A stretch of DNA of 64,000 nt from Bradyrhizobium diazoefficiens (lineage in GTDB: Bacteria; Pseudomonadota; Alphaproteobacteria; Rhizobiales; Xanthobacteraceae), in assembly GCF_016612535.1 (NCBI RefSeq), contig NZ_JAENXS010000001.1, forward strand, positions 248,001-312,000, given 5' to 3'. This document shows, piece by piece, positions 23,775-31,793 of this stretch (its first letter is position 1; every line of letters begins with the position of its first letter). Under the pieces are notes generated by a model. It did not search any database. It was not told the origin of the DNA and was given only the letters and a program-made list of their open reading frames with translations. The position numbers and the translations under genes were made by a program.

Positions 23775-25529
23775 TTACTGGGTTGTCCTGGATGCTGCAA
23801 GAATAAGGCGGTCCGCAGGCGGCAGGTCGAAGCGCGGCTCGATGCCGAGCAGCGGCCCGATCCGGCTAATGACGTTGCCTGCGGTCGGAACGGCGTTCCA
23901 GCCCGACGTGATGAAGCCGTAGGTTTCCTTGAGCGGCTGCGGCTCGTCGAGCATGATCAGGAGCTGGTAGCGCGGCTTGTCCGCGGGGATGATGGCGGTG
24001 AACGCGGTCAGCACCTTCTTCTTGGCATAGCGGCCGTTGACCACCTTTTCGGCAGTGCCGGTCTTGCCACCGATATAGTAACCGGGAACGTTGGCCCTCT
24101 TGGCGGTGCCGATCTCGGCATTCAGCCGCATCAGGAAGCGCATCTTGTCCGAGGTCTCGGGCTTGATGACGCGCTTGGCGATCGCCCGCGCCTCCTCTTC
24201 GGAGCGCTTGAGGAACGTCGGGGGAATCAGAAGCCCGCCGTTCGCAAGCGCGCTGACGCCCATCACGGCTTGCAACGGAGCGACCGCAATGCCGTGGCCA
24301 AATGCGATGGTGATGGTGTTCAGCTCGCTCCAGCGCCGCGGCAGGATCGGCGAGGCGCTCTCCGGCAACTCGGTCCGCAGCCGATCGAGCTGCCCCATTT
24401 TGCGCAGGAACGCCTTGTGCGCTTCCACCCCCTGCGACAGCGCAATCCGCGCCGCGCCGACGTTGGAGGAGAAGGTGAACACCTCTTTCATGTTGAGGAA
24501 GCGGCCCTTCGGCTCGTCGTCATGGATCGCGAACTTGCCGTAGTGCAGCGGCCCGCGCGCATCCCACAGCGAGTCGAGGCCGTACTTGCCGGTGTCGAGC
24601 GCCATCGCCAGCGTGAAGGCCTTGAAGGTCGAGCCCATCTCGTAGACGCCGGTGGTCAGGCGGTTGATGCGATCGGGGTCGTGGGCTTCCTTCGGGTTGT
24701 TCGGATCGAAATCCGGCACCGAGACCATCGCGATGATTTCGCCAGTGTTGACGTTGGTGACAAGTCCGGAAGCCGCCTTGCTGTGGAACTTCTCCTTGGC
24801 CTTGAGCAGCTCGTCGCGCAGCGCGTGCTCGACGCGCAAATCGACCGAGAGCTCGACCGGCTTTTGCAGGCGGTCGGTGGCAAAGCCCGCACGGTGGAGA
24901 TCGGCGAGCCCTTGATTGTCGAGCCACTTCTCCATGCCGGCGATGCCCTGGTTGTCGATATTGACCAGACCGATGAGGTGGGCGACCTCGTTGCCGGTCG
25001 GGTAGACGCGCTTGTTCTCGCGCAGGAAGCCGATGCCGGGAAGGCCGAGCTTGTGGATGTCCTGCTGCTGCTTCGCCGTGATCTCGCGCTTCAGCCAGAC
25101 GAAACCCTTGCGCGACGACAGGCGCTCGCGCACCTCGGCTTCGTCGAGGTCGGGCACGGTCGCGGTCAGAAGCTCGATCGCCTCGTCCTTGTCGATGATG
25201 CGGCGGGGCTCGCCGAACATGCTGGCCGCCTTGACGTCGGTCGCAAGGATCGCGCCGTTACGATCGACGATGTCGGGCCGCGCAGTCGCGACCACCTCCT
25301 GCGAAGCGGCGCGCCGCGCGCCATGAGCGTCGGCACCAATCGCGAACATCACGAGCCGGCCGCCGATCATCGCATAGACCGCGGCGAAGGCGAGCATCGC
25401 CAGCCCAACGCGCGCGCGCGCCTTCGCGGCGCGATCGACATTGCGTCCGTAAAGCAGGCTGCGGATCAGACGCTGCCGCCAAGGCTCAGTCGGCTTTTCA
25501 ATTGGCTTGGCCGGAGGCGTACCGCTCAT
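23775..25529 (-). CDS. ftsI: Septal peptidoglycan transpeptidase FtsI (PBP3)
   Basis: A 584-residue class B penicillin-binding protein. A cytoplasmic tail is followed by one membrane helix (about residues 41-64) and a pedestal domain ([16 protein letters not shown]). The transpeptidase motifs are all present: STFK at 300-303, SSN at 354-356 and KTG at 489-491. It crosslinks septal peptidoglycan together with FtsW. Its start overlaps the ftsL stop by four bases. Confidence 0.97.
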   Translation of the reverse strand: MSGTPPAKPIEKPTEPWRQRLIRSLLYGRNVDRAAKARARVGLAMLAFAAVYAMIGGRLVMFAIGADAHGARRAASQEVVATARPDIVDRNGAILATDVKAASMFGEPRRIIDKDEAIELLTATVPDLDEAEVRERLSSRKGFVWLKREITAKQQQDIHKLGLPGIGFLRENKRVYPTGNEVAHLIGLVNIDNQGIAGMEKWLDNQGLADLHRAGFATDRLQKPVELSVDLRVEHALRDELLKAKEKFHSKAASGLVTNVNTGEIIAMVSVPDFDPNNPKEAHDPDRINRLTTGVYEMGSTFKAFTLAMALDTGKYGLDSLWDARGPLHYGKFAIHDDEPKGRFLNMKEVFTFSSNVGAARIALSQGVEAHKAFLRKMGQLDRLRTELPESASPILPRRWSELNTITIAFGHGIAVAPLQAVMGVSALANGGLLIPPTFLKRSEEEARAIAKRVIKPETSDKMRFLMRLNAEIGTAKRANVPGYYIGGKTGTAEKVVNGRYAKKKVLTAFTAIIPADKPRYQLLIMLDEPQPLKETYGFITSGWNAVPTAGNVISRIGPLLGIEPRFDLPPADRLILAASRTTQ

Positions 25530-25918
25530 TGCTTGTCCTCGGGCTGAGGCACGGAGCCCGTCACGCTATCCGGATCACTCGCGGCTTCGATGGTGTTGAT
25601 CATGGACCCGATCGGATCGGGCTCGCCCGGCCTGAACATCCGCGGCGGACGGTCCGGCAGGTTCTTCAGTGAATCATACTGCGTGGCGTTGATCGGCTTG
25701 AGCGGCAGATGCCGCTCGGCGAGGCCCTGCAGGCGCAGGGGCGCATCGAGCTTGGCCCATTCGGAGCGCAGCTGCGCGATCGCGTCGCGCTGCTCGCGGA
25801 TCTCTGCGTGCAGCCGCAGCACCTTCTCGGTGCGAGCGGTGGAGTCCATCTTGATCCGGTAGACATAGGCGGCTGCGAAAACGAGCGCGCCGATGACGAG
25901 CAGGTGGATGATGCGCAT
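25526..25918 (-). CDS. ftsL: Cell division protein FtsL
   Basis: A small bitopic divisome protein of 130 residues. An N-terminal membrane helix (residues 4-20, IHLLVIGALVFAAAYVY) is followed by a predicted coiled coil (about 30-58, LRLHAEIREQRDAIAQL) and the conserved short stretch LAERHLPLKPI. The acidic, proline-rich tail is variable. Identification rests on position between rsmH and ftsI plus this architecture. It starts three bases after the rsmH stop and overlaps ftsI. Confidence 0.92.
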   Translation of the reverse strand: MRIIHLLVIGALVFAAAYVYRIKMDSTARTEKVLRLHAEIREQRDAIAQLRSEWAKLDAPLRLQGLAERHLPLKPINATQYDSLKNLPDRPPRMFRPGEPDPIGSMINTIEAASDPDSVTGSVPQPEDKQ

Positions 25919-25921
25919 GCG

Positions 25922-26911
25922 CTAGCCACCCCTCATGACGTCGGAGAGTCTTGGCCAGGACGACGGCTCGGCATCGTCGTGCGCGGGCGCCGAGGTGCGC
26001 TCGGCGGCGCGCAGTTTTGCCGATCGGGCACGCGGATTATGCGCAAGCTCCGCCTCCCCGGCGATCACGGGCCGCCGCGTCAGGAGCTGGAAGCTCGGCG
26101 CACCTTGCGCCACCTCCGGCAGATGCCGCGAGCCGCCGCCGGTCTTGGAACGCTCGGAGAGGAAATTCTTGACGATACGGTCTTCCAGCGAATGGAACGA
26201 GACCACCACCAGGCGGCCGCCGGGCTTGAGCACGCGCTCGGCCGCCGCGAGCGCGGTCTGGAGCTCCTCGAGCTCTTCGTTGACGAAGATGCGCAGGGCC
26301 TGGAACGTCCGCGTCGCCGGATGAATATCTCCGGGCTTTGAACGAACGACCCTGCCGACGAGATCAGCGAGCGCGCGCGTCGTCGTGAACGGCGTCTCCT
26401 GCCGGTCCGCTACAATGGCGCGGGCGACACGGCGCGAATGGCGCTCCTCGCCGAAGAGATAGATGATGTCGGCGAGATCGCCTTCCGAGGCGCGCGCGAC
26501 GACATCGGCCGCGGTCGGCCCCGTCTGTCCCATCCGCATGTCGAGCGGGCCATCGAGGCGGAAGGAGAAGCCGCGGCCAGCCTGATCGAGCTGCATCGAG
26601 GAGACGCCGACGTCCATCACGACGCCATCGACCGCATCGATACCTTGCGCGGCGCAGACCTCGGCCAGATTCGAGAAGCGGTCTTCGACCAGCGTCAGGC
26701 GGCCCGCAGCGCTGTCGACCAGCTCGGCGCCGCCGGCGATCGCCGTGCGGTCGCGATCGATCGCGATCACACGGGTTCCCGGCACGTCGAGAATCGCGCG
26801 GCTATAGCCGCCGGCGCCGAAGGTGGCATCGACATAGACGGCACCCTCGCCCGGCGCGAGATGATCGATTGCCTCGCGGCCGAGCACAGGAATGTGAGAC
26901 GTGGAGCTCAT
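25922..26911 (-). CDS. rsmH: 16S rRNA (cytosine-1402-N4) methyltransferase RsmH
   Basis: A 329-residue S-adenosylmethionine-dependent enzyme methylating C1402 of 16S rRNA. The SAM loop [15 protein letters not shown] is at residues 27-41. [18 protein letters not shown] and [17 protein letters not shown] are family signatures. ATG at 26911 ([10 protein letters not shown]) was taken; the frame runs on to 27229 but those residues are low in family resemblance. It is the first gene of the dcw cluster here; no mraZ lies before it. Confidence 0.97.
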   Translation of the reverse strand: MSSTSHIPVLGREAIDHLAPGEGAVYVDATFGAGGYSRAILDVPGTRVIAIDRDRTAIAGGAELVDSAAGRLTLVEDRFSNLAEVCAAQGIDAVDGVVMDVGVSSMQLDQAGRGFSFRLDGPLDMRMGQTGPTAADVVARASEGDLADIIYLFGEERHSRRVARAIVADRQETPFTTTRALADLVGRVVRSKPGDIHPATRTFQALRIFVNEELEELQTALAAAERVLKPGGRLVVVSFHSLEDRIVKNFLSERSKTGGGSRHLPEVAQGAPSFQLLTRRPVIAGEAELAHNPRARSAKLRAAERTSAPAHDDAEPSSWPRLSDVMRGG

Positions 26912-27341
26912 GCGCCGCGCCTGCCGAACACACAGCTGAAATTGGCGGCGAGCCAGCCCATCACGCCTCGAATAATTCCGCGTCGCGGCGGTTCCACGAC
27001 CCAACCCCTGTCCAGCACGGTTGCCGAGCCCGGTCGTCCCAGGCTGCAAACCCGGTGTTCCCAGTGGAATTTGTCGGGCAGCCATCGGATTTCGAGCCAA
27101 AAACGCTTTTGGCCGCCTCAGGGCGCGGGTCGGCTCTTCACCCTCAGTAACGGCCCTTAGCGTTAAGAAAGCGTTGATCGGCTCCTTACAAGTCGAAAAC
27201 GTCATTGGGCGGTGATGCGTCATCCACACACTGAGCCCAAAATGCGCCCGTTAACCGCGTCGCGCGATTGCGCGGACCGGACGGTAAAGAAATAGTAAAG
27301 AGAAGGGCTTGGCCCACTCTCCTGTCCGACTTGAGCTGCTT
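26912..27341. other. Divergent promoter region of the dcw cluster and the amidase gene
   Basis: About 430 bases between two diverging genes. No mraZ-like or other convincing frame was found. The centre is AT-richer and contains several GTTAAC/TTAACG-like words near 27157 and 27251, where promoters for both directions are expected. No confident -35/-10 pair was assigned. The rsmH mRNA could carry a long 5' leader. Confidence 0.5.
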
Positions 27342-28202
27342 ATGTCGTCCGGTTCCACGCCATCCGGCACTGATTCGAAGCGTCAGCGCGTTCTCCCGGT
27401 TCCCAAGGCCGCGGCGAACATGCGGACATTCGAGCCGGATTCGTCGATCGTCTCCGACATCATCCCCTCGCCCAATCATGGCGAGCGCAACAAGGGACGG
27501 CAGCCCGACATGATCGTGCTGCACTACACCGGCATGCCCGATGTCGAGGGCGCGCTGGCGCGGCTGTGCACGGCGGGCACCGAAGTGTCGGCCCACTATG
27601 TCGTGCTGGAGGACGGCCGCATCGTGCAATGCGTGCCGGAGGCCAGGCGCGCCTGGCACGCCGGCGTCTCGTCCTGGGCTGGCGAGGACGACATCAACTC
27701 CTGCTCGATCGGGATCGAGATCATCAATCGCGGGCACGATTGGGGCTATCCGGAATATCCGCTGCGCCAGATCGCCGCCGTGATCGCGCTCTGTCGCGGC
27801 ATCATGCTCCGCCGCAAGGTGGCGCCGCAACGGGTGCTCGGTCATTCCGACGTCGCGCCCGCGCGCAAGAAGGATCCTGGCGAAAAATTTCCCTGGCATT
27901 CGCTGGCCAATTCCGGCGTCGGTCACTGGGTGACGCCCGCGCCGATCGTGCGCGCCGAAACCCTGATGCTCGGCACTATCAGCGACGAGGTGCTGAGCCT
28001 TCAGCAGGCACTGGCACGCTATGGCTATGGGGTGCCGCTGACCGGCAAATACGACGCATCGACGATGGAAGTCGTCACCGCCTTCCAGCGCCACTTCCGT
28101 CCGGCGCGCCTGGACGGCGTCGCCGATCACTCGACGCTGTCAACCTTGCAGGCGCTGCTGGCGAGCCTGCCGGCGGATGGGACCGCTGTCGCGTCGACGT
28201 GA
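27342..28202 (+). CDS. N-acetylmuramoyl-L-alanine amidase, AmiD-like, with peptidoglycan-binding domain
   Basis: A zinc amidase that cleaves the MurNAc-L-Ala bond, probably for muropeptide recycling or wall turnover. The Amidase_2 domain shows the ligands H in MIVLHYTG, H in RAWHAGVSSW and H in VLGHSDVAP, with the usual KDPGEKFPW behind. A PG_binding_1 domain occupies the last 75 or so residues (VLSLQQALARYGYG). ATG at 27342 gives 286 residues; ATG at 27420 (MRTFEPDS) is equally plausible. No clear signal peptide is visible, so it may be cytoplasmic. It diverges from rsmH. Confidence 0.92.
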   Translation: MSSGSTPSGTDSKRQRVLPVPKAAANMRTFEPDSSIVSDIIPSPNHGERNKGRQPDMIVLHYTGMPDVEGALARLCTAGTEVSAHYVVLEDGRIVQCVPEARRAWHAGVSSWAGEDDINSCSIGIEIINRGHDWGYPEYPLRQIAAVIALCRGIMLRRKVAPQRVLGHSDVAPARKKDPGEKFPWHSLANSGVGHWVTPAPIVRAETLMLGTISDEVLSLQQALARYGYGVPLTGKYDASTMEVVTAFQRHFRPARLDGVADHSTLSTLQALLASLPADGTAVAST

Positions 28203-28207
28203 CGGCG

Positions 28208-29446
28208 CTAGTTGTCCATCTCCCTCACCCGCCGCGCATATAGCCGTCGCAACGGCTCGAGCTGCGTCGCCTCTGTCGCAGCAGCATAGGCCTCGTGCGC
28301 TTCCTGCTTCCGCTCCAGCCGTCGCAGCAAATCCGCGCGGACGGCCGGCAACAGCGCGTAGCCATCGAGCCCGCCGCGCGCAGCGATCGCGTCCACCAGA
28401 TCGAGCGCGCGCGCAGGCCCATCGACCATCGAAACTGCGGCGGCGTGGTTGAGCTCGATCACCGGCGACGGATTGATGCGCAGCAGGACTTCGTAAAGCC
28501 CGGCGATCTGCGGCCAGTCGGTTTCCTCAAAGTTCGGCGCGCGGGCATGCAGCGCGGCAATTGCGGCCTGCACCGCATAGGGCTGCGGCCGGCCCGGCAC
28601 GCGCAGCGCGTCATCGACGAGACGCAAGCCTTCCGCGATCTGCGCGCGATCCCAGAGCGAGCGGTCCTGCTCTTCCAGCAGCACGATGTCGCCGGCCGTG
28701 GTCTCGCGCCCGGCGCGGCGCGCATCGTGCAGCAACATCAGCGCCAGCAGGCCCTTGATCGCGGCGCGATCGGGCATCAGCCGATCGAGCAGGCGGCCGA
28801 GCCTGATTGCCTCGACCGCGAGATCGGGCCGCATCAGGTCCGCGCCTGAGGTTGCGACATAGCCTTCGGTGAAGACGAGGTAGATCACGGCGAGCACGCC
28901 GTCGAGCCGCGGCGCCAGCGCGTCGCGCTCGGGCACTTCATAGGGAATGCCGGCAAGCCTGATCTTCTGCTTGGCGCGCACAAGCCGTTGCCCCATCGCA
29001 TCCTCACTGACGAGGAATGCGCGTGCGACCTGCGCGGTCGAGAGGCCGCAGACGGTGCGCAGCGTCAGCGCGACCTGGACTTCGGGCGCGAACGCAGGAT
29101 GACAGCAGGTGAAGATCAGCCGCAGCATGTCGTCGTCGAGCATCGCCGGCGGCTCATCAAATGCCTGCGCATTCGACTCGAGCTCGTGCACGAGCGCCTG
29201 CTGCTTGCCGCGAAAGGCCGCTTGCCGCCTGATGCGGTCGATCGCCTTGTTGCGGCCGACATTGACGAGCCAGGCGCGCGGGTTGTCCGGCAGCTCGCAC
29301 GCCGACCAGCGTTCGAGCGCAACCGCGAACGCATCCTGGAGCGCATCCTCGGCCAGATCGAAATCACCGACGAGGCGGATCAGGGTGGCCAGCGCCCGCC
29401 CCGCCTCGTCGCGGAAGATCTTGTCGATGTGAGCGGGCGAGATCAC
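28208..29446 (-). CDS. ECF sigma factor with C-terminal extension, ECF42-like
   Basis: A 412-residue sigma factor. Region 2 (about residues 8-75, LVGDFDLAEDALQDAFAVAL) and region 4 (about 108-165, GLSTAQVARAFLVSEDAM) are typical of ECF sigmas. A long C-terminal extension of about 240 residues with TPR-like helices (LIRINPSPVIELNHA-like) marks the ECF42 group, whose members pair with DGPF/YciI-domain proteins. Here such a gene lies directly upstream with a four-base overlap. In ECF42 the C-terminal extension is thought to replace a separate anti-sigma factor. The start codon at 29446 overlaps the partner stop. Confidence 0.93.
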   Translation of the reverse strand: MISPAHIDKIFRDEAGRALATLIRLVGDFDLAEDALQDAFAVALERWSACELPDNPRAWLVNVGRNKAIDRIRRQAAFRGKQQALVHELESNAQAFDEPPAMLDDDMLRLIFTCCHPAFAPEVQVALTLRTVCGLSTAQVARAFLVSEDAMGQRLVRAKQKIRLAGIPYEVPERDALAPRLDGVLAVIYLVFTEGYVATSGADLMRPDLAVEAIRLGRLLDRLMPDRAAIKGLLALMLLHDARRAGRETTAGDIVLLEEQDRSLWDRAQIAEGLRLVDDALRVPGRPQPYAVQAAIAALHARAPNFEETDWPQIAGLYEVLLRINPSPVIELNHAAAVSMVDGPARALDLVDAIAARGGLDGYALLPAVRADLLRRLERKQEAHEAYAAATEATQLEPLRRLYARRVREMDN

Positions 29447-29796
29447 TTGTCGTAGATCATCACCGGCCGGACTTCGATCGATCCCTCCTTGGCGTGGGGA
29501 ATCCGCGCAGCCAGCGCGATGGCGGTGTCGAGATTCTTGGCCTCGACCAGATAATAGCCGCCGAGCTGCTCGCGGGTCTCAGCGAACGGACCATCGGTCG
29601 TCAGGGTCTTGCCGTCGCGCACGCGCACGGTGGTCGCCGTCGTGGTCGGCTGAAGCCCGTCGCCGGCCTTGAAATGGCCGCTCTGGACGATGGACTGCGT
29701 GTAAGTGCCGTACTCCGCCGACATCGCCTGACGGTCTGCGGGGGTCATCTTGCTCAATTCCGCTTCGTTCCGGTAGATCAGCAACAGATACTGCAT
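29443..29796 (-). CDS. DGPF/YciI-family protein
   Basis: A 117-residue cytoplasmic protein of the YCII-related fold. It begins MQYLLLIYRNEAELSKM, and TTDGPFAETREQLGGYYLVE contains the DGPF motif that names the subfamily. These proteins are found with ECF42 sigma factors; their biochemical role is unknown. It is the first gene of a two-gene unit with the sigma factor. Confidence 0.93.
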   Translation of the reverse strand: MQYLLLIYRNEAELSKMTPADRQAMSAEYGTYTQSIVQSGHFKAGDGLQPTTTATTVRVRDGKTLTTDGPFAETREQLGGYYLVEAKNLDTAIALAARIPHAKEGSIEVRPVMIYDK

Positions 29797-29835
29797 CGCT
29801 CAACTCCTGTTGTTCGGCTGGATCGCCGGCATCCA

Positions 29836-29862
29836 GTCGAACGGGGGGCGCGCCCGACGACA
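29836..29862 (-). promoter_or_regulatory. Putative ECF42-type promoter of the DGPF-sigma unit
   Basis: On the minus strand TGTCGTC (29862-29856) is followed after 16 bases by CGAC (29839-29836), about 40 bases upstream of the DGPF start codon. ECF42 promoters described in Streptomyces have TGTCGA at -35 and a CGA/TC element at -10. The match suggests autoregulation, by inference only. Confidence 0.4.
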
Positions 29863-29909
29863 TGTTCAGGATAAATTATTTACGCTGCCGCGTGCGCGGC
29901 GATCTTTGC

Positions 29910-29938
29910 TTGACGAAACCGTCATAAATGCCCATTGC
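29910..29938 (+). promoter_or_regulatory. Candidate promoter of rnpB
   Basis: TTGACG at 29910-29915 (preceded by C, giving the alphaproteobacterial CTTGAC) is followed after 17 bases by a weak -10 position (CATTGC, 29933-29938). That places the start of transcription near 29945, where the P1 helix of RNase P RNA begins. Confidence 0.45.
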
Positions 29939-29944
29939 CTAGGC

Positions 29945-30376
29945 CGTCAGTCGGCCGGACGGCCGCTCCGGCAGGTGCCGAAAGGCCGTCGGAGAGGAAA
30001 GTCCGGGCTCCCTTGACATACGGTGCCGGATAACGTCCGGCGGGGGCAACCCTAGGGAAAGTGCCACAGAGAACGAACCGCCCGCCGTCGCTGCGCAAGC
30101 AGCGTAGGCGGGTAAGGGTGAAAAGGTGCGGTAAGAGCGCACCGCGGGTCCGGCAACGGAGCCGGCATGGTAAACCCCACCGGGAGCAAAACCGAATAGG
30201 GACGGCAAATGCGGGCCGATCGCGCAAGCGATAACGCCGCGGGGCGATGTCAGGCCCGCCGTCCGGGTAGGTTGCTCGAGGCCATGTGCAAACATGGTCC
30301 CAGAGGAATGGCCGTCACGTATCGTTTGCGCAAGCGGACGGTGCCTTACAGAACCCGGCTTACAGGCCGGCTGATA
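29945..30376 (+). ncRNA. rnpB: RNase P RNA, bacterial type A
   Basis: The catalytic RNA that trims tRNA 5' ends. The universally conserved stretches are present: GAGGAAAGTCCGGGC at 29994-30008, CAGGGTAA-like and CCACAGA elements in the middle (GTGCCACAGAGAACGA at about 30061), AGAGGAATGG near 30302, and ACAGAACCCGGCTTA at 30348-30362. The P1 helix closes between TCAGTCGGCC (29947-29956) and GGCCGGCTGA (30365-30374). The length, about 430 bases, fits alphaproteobacteria. The ends are set by P1 and may be off by a few bases. Confidence 0.97.
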
Positions 30377-30379
30377 TTC

Positions 30380-30440
30380 TAAAGCGTTTTCGAGCGAAGT
30401 GGTTTTCCGGTTCGCATGAAGAAAACGCGTGTTACTAGAA
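30380..30440. repeat. AAAGCGTTTTCGAGCGAAGTGG repeat, short copy
   Basis: The repeat begins TAAAGCGTTTTCGAGCGAAG, followed by CCGGTTCGC and GAAAACGCGT. The same string starts the longer copy at 34413. GCGTTTTC and GAAAACGC can pair. It begins four bases past the end of rnpB and may help end its transcript. Confidence 0.75.
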
Positions 30441-30445
30441 GTGAC

Positions 30446-30477
30446 GAGGGGTTCGATGCCAACGCATCGGACCCCTC
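30446..30477. terminator. Strong hairpin downstream of the alpha/beta hydrolase gene
   Basis: The arms GAGGGGTTCGATGC and GCATCGGACCCCTC pair over 14 positions with one G-T type mismatch around a CAAC loop. It lies 17 bases beyond the stop of the minus-strand hydrolase and about 70 bases beyond rnpB. There is no clear T-run, so a terminator role is likely but not proven. Confidence 0.5.
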
Positions 30478-30494
30478 ACCATTTCGGGGCGTGG

Positions 30495-31220
30495 TCAGGC
30501 GACGATCTTCTCCAACACGCCCATCAACGCCTCCGGCGCGGTCACGTTCGGCGCATGGCTCGCGTCGAGCTCGAAATAGCGCCAGCCCTCCTCGCTCTTC
30601 GCGCGCTTCGCGAACTGCCCGAACACGTCGCCCGGCGGAATGCCTTTGCAATAAATGTAGCTGCGCGGCATGGCCGGCTCGCCGTGCTGGAGCTTCAGCT
30701 TGGTCTGGAAACATTTGATCGGCATGTTGATGCGGCGCGCGTTGAGCCAATCGAGATCGGCCTGCGGGGTATCCGGCGGCGGCGGGTTCGGCGGAATGCG
30801 ATAGCCGTCGCCCGAGGCTGCCGCCTTGCGCCTCGGCTCGCGCCCGTCTTCATTGAAGTCGAACAGCGACTGGCCGTCGCGCGGCACGAAGGCGTCAAGA
30901 TAGATCAGTTGTGTCACCCGATCACGTGCGCGATCGGCAACGCCGGTCGCGACCATGCCGCCATAGCTGTGGCCGAGCAGCACGATGTCGCTGAGATCCT
31001 CGAATGTGATGACGTTGAGGATGTCCTGGATGTGCGTCTCGAGATCAATCGCGGGACTGGCGAGATGGGCGCGTTCGCCGAGCCCGGTGTAGGTCGGTGC
31101 CACCAGGCGGTGGCCGGCCTGCGCCATCAGCGGATGCATCTTCTTCCAGGCCCATCCGCCGGACCACGCGCCGTGACAGAGCAGGAAGGTTTTTGCGCGT
31201 GAGACCATCGGCGTTTCCAT
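30495..31220 (-). CDS. Alpha/beta-fold hydrolase
   Basis: A 241-residue cytoplasmic hydrolase resembling salicylate-esterase / MekB-like alpha/beta proteins. The nucleophile elbow is GHSYGG (S85), the oxyanion loop HGAWSGG follows the first strand, and the likely catalytic histidine is H222 in DASHAPN. The substrate is unknown; small ester substrates are usual for such proteins. An internal start at 31208 (MVSRAK) is possible. It lies 63 bases downstream of the DUF983 gene on the same strand. Confidence 0.85.
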   Translation of the reverse strand: METPMVSRAKTFLLCHGAWSGGWAWKKMHPLMAQAGHRLVAPTYTGLGERAHLASPAIDLETHIQDILNVITFEDLSDIVLLGHSYGGMVATGVADRARDRVTQLIYLDAFVPRDGQSLFDFNEDGREPRRKAAASGDGYRIPPNPPPPDTPQADLDWLNARRINMPIKCFQTKLKLQHGEPAMPRSYIYCKGIPPGDVFGQFAKRAKSEEGWRYFELDASHAPNVTAPEALMGVLEKIVA

Positions 31221-31283
31221 CGTTCTTGTTTGATCCGATGGAGTGTAGCGGCCGAACGCGCGATGTAAACGCCGCGGCGCGCG

Positions 31284-31715
31284 TCAGGCTGCGCGCGGCG
31301 CTTTCACCAGCACGGGCGCCAGCTGACCGGGTTGGCGCCGCAGCTTGCTCGCCTCGAAGCCGTGCATGCCGATCTGCCATTGCAGGCCGACGATGGCGCC
31401 CTTGGTCGGCTGCAGCAATGCGAGCGAGGCAAACAGCGTCAGCGGCAGCCACGCGGCCAACTGCAGCCAGACCGGCGGCGCATAGGCGGTTTCGACCACG
31501 AGGATCGCCGGCACCACGAGATGTCCGACCACGACCATGACGAGATAGGCGGGGAAATCATCGGCGCGCTGATGGAACAGCTCCTCGCCGCAACGATCGC
31601 AAGCGCCAGCGACTTTGAGGAAACGGCCGAACATATGTCCTTCGCCGCAGTTCGGGCACTTGCCGCGAAAGCCGCGCCACATCGCCCTTGCCAGAGAGAC
31701 TGAACCGGTCGCCAT
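31284..31715 (-). CDS. DUF983 membrane protein
   Basis: A 143-residue protein of the DUF983 family. Two CxxC knuckles (CPNCGEGHMF and CDRCGEELF) probably bind zinc. Two hydrophobic segments follow (about residues 57-75 and 81-100). The family is of unknown function and widespread in alphaproteobacteria. ATG at 31715 (MATGSVSLARAMWRG) was taken; the frame to 31766 would run through the divergent regulatory region. It diverges from the MocR-type regulator, which may control it. Confidence 0.88.
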   Translation of the reverse strand: MATGSVSLARAMWRGFRGKCPNCGEGHMFGRFLKVAGACDRCGEELFHQRADDFPAYLVMVVVGHLVVPAILVVETAYAPPVWLQLAAWLPLTLFASLALLQPTKGAIVGLQWQIGMHGFEASKLRRQPGQLAPVLVKAPRAA

Positions 31716-31739
31716 GACGACACCTCTTCCGTTCTGATG

Positions 31740-31769
31740 ATCCATACAATAATATCTTGCATCCATACA
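31740..31769. promoter_or_regulatory. Paired direct repeats between DUF983 and the MocR-type regulator
   Basis: ATCCATACA occurs at 31740-31748 and again at 31761-31769, in the same orientation and 21 bases apart, two helical turns. MocR-type regulators commonly bind such spaced direct repeats in the divergent region next to their own gene. The regulator starts at 31794. A TACAAT word (31745-31750) overlaps the first repeat. Confidence 0.6.
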
Positions 31770-31793
31770 TTCAAAGGTACGGGCCTAAATTGC

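Noticed and set aside
25922..27229. Longer RsmH with 106 extra N-terminal residues
   Set aside because: The added part lacks family resemblance; ATG at 26911 gives the normal start.
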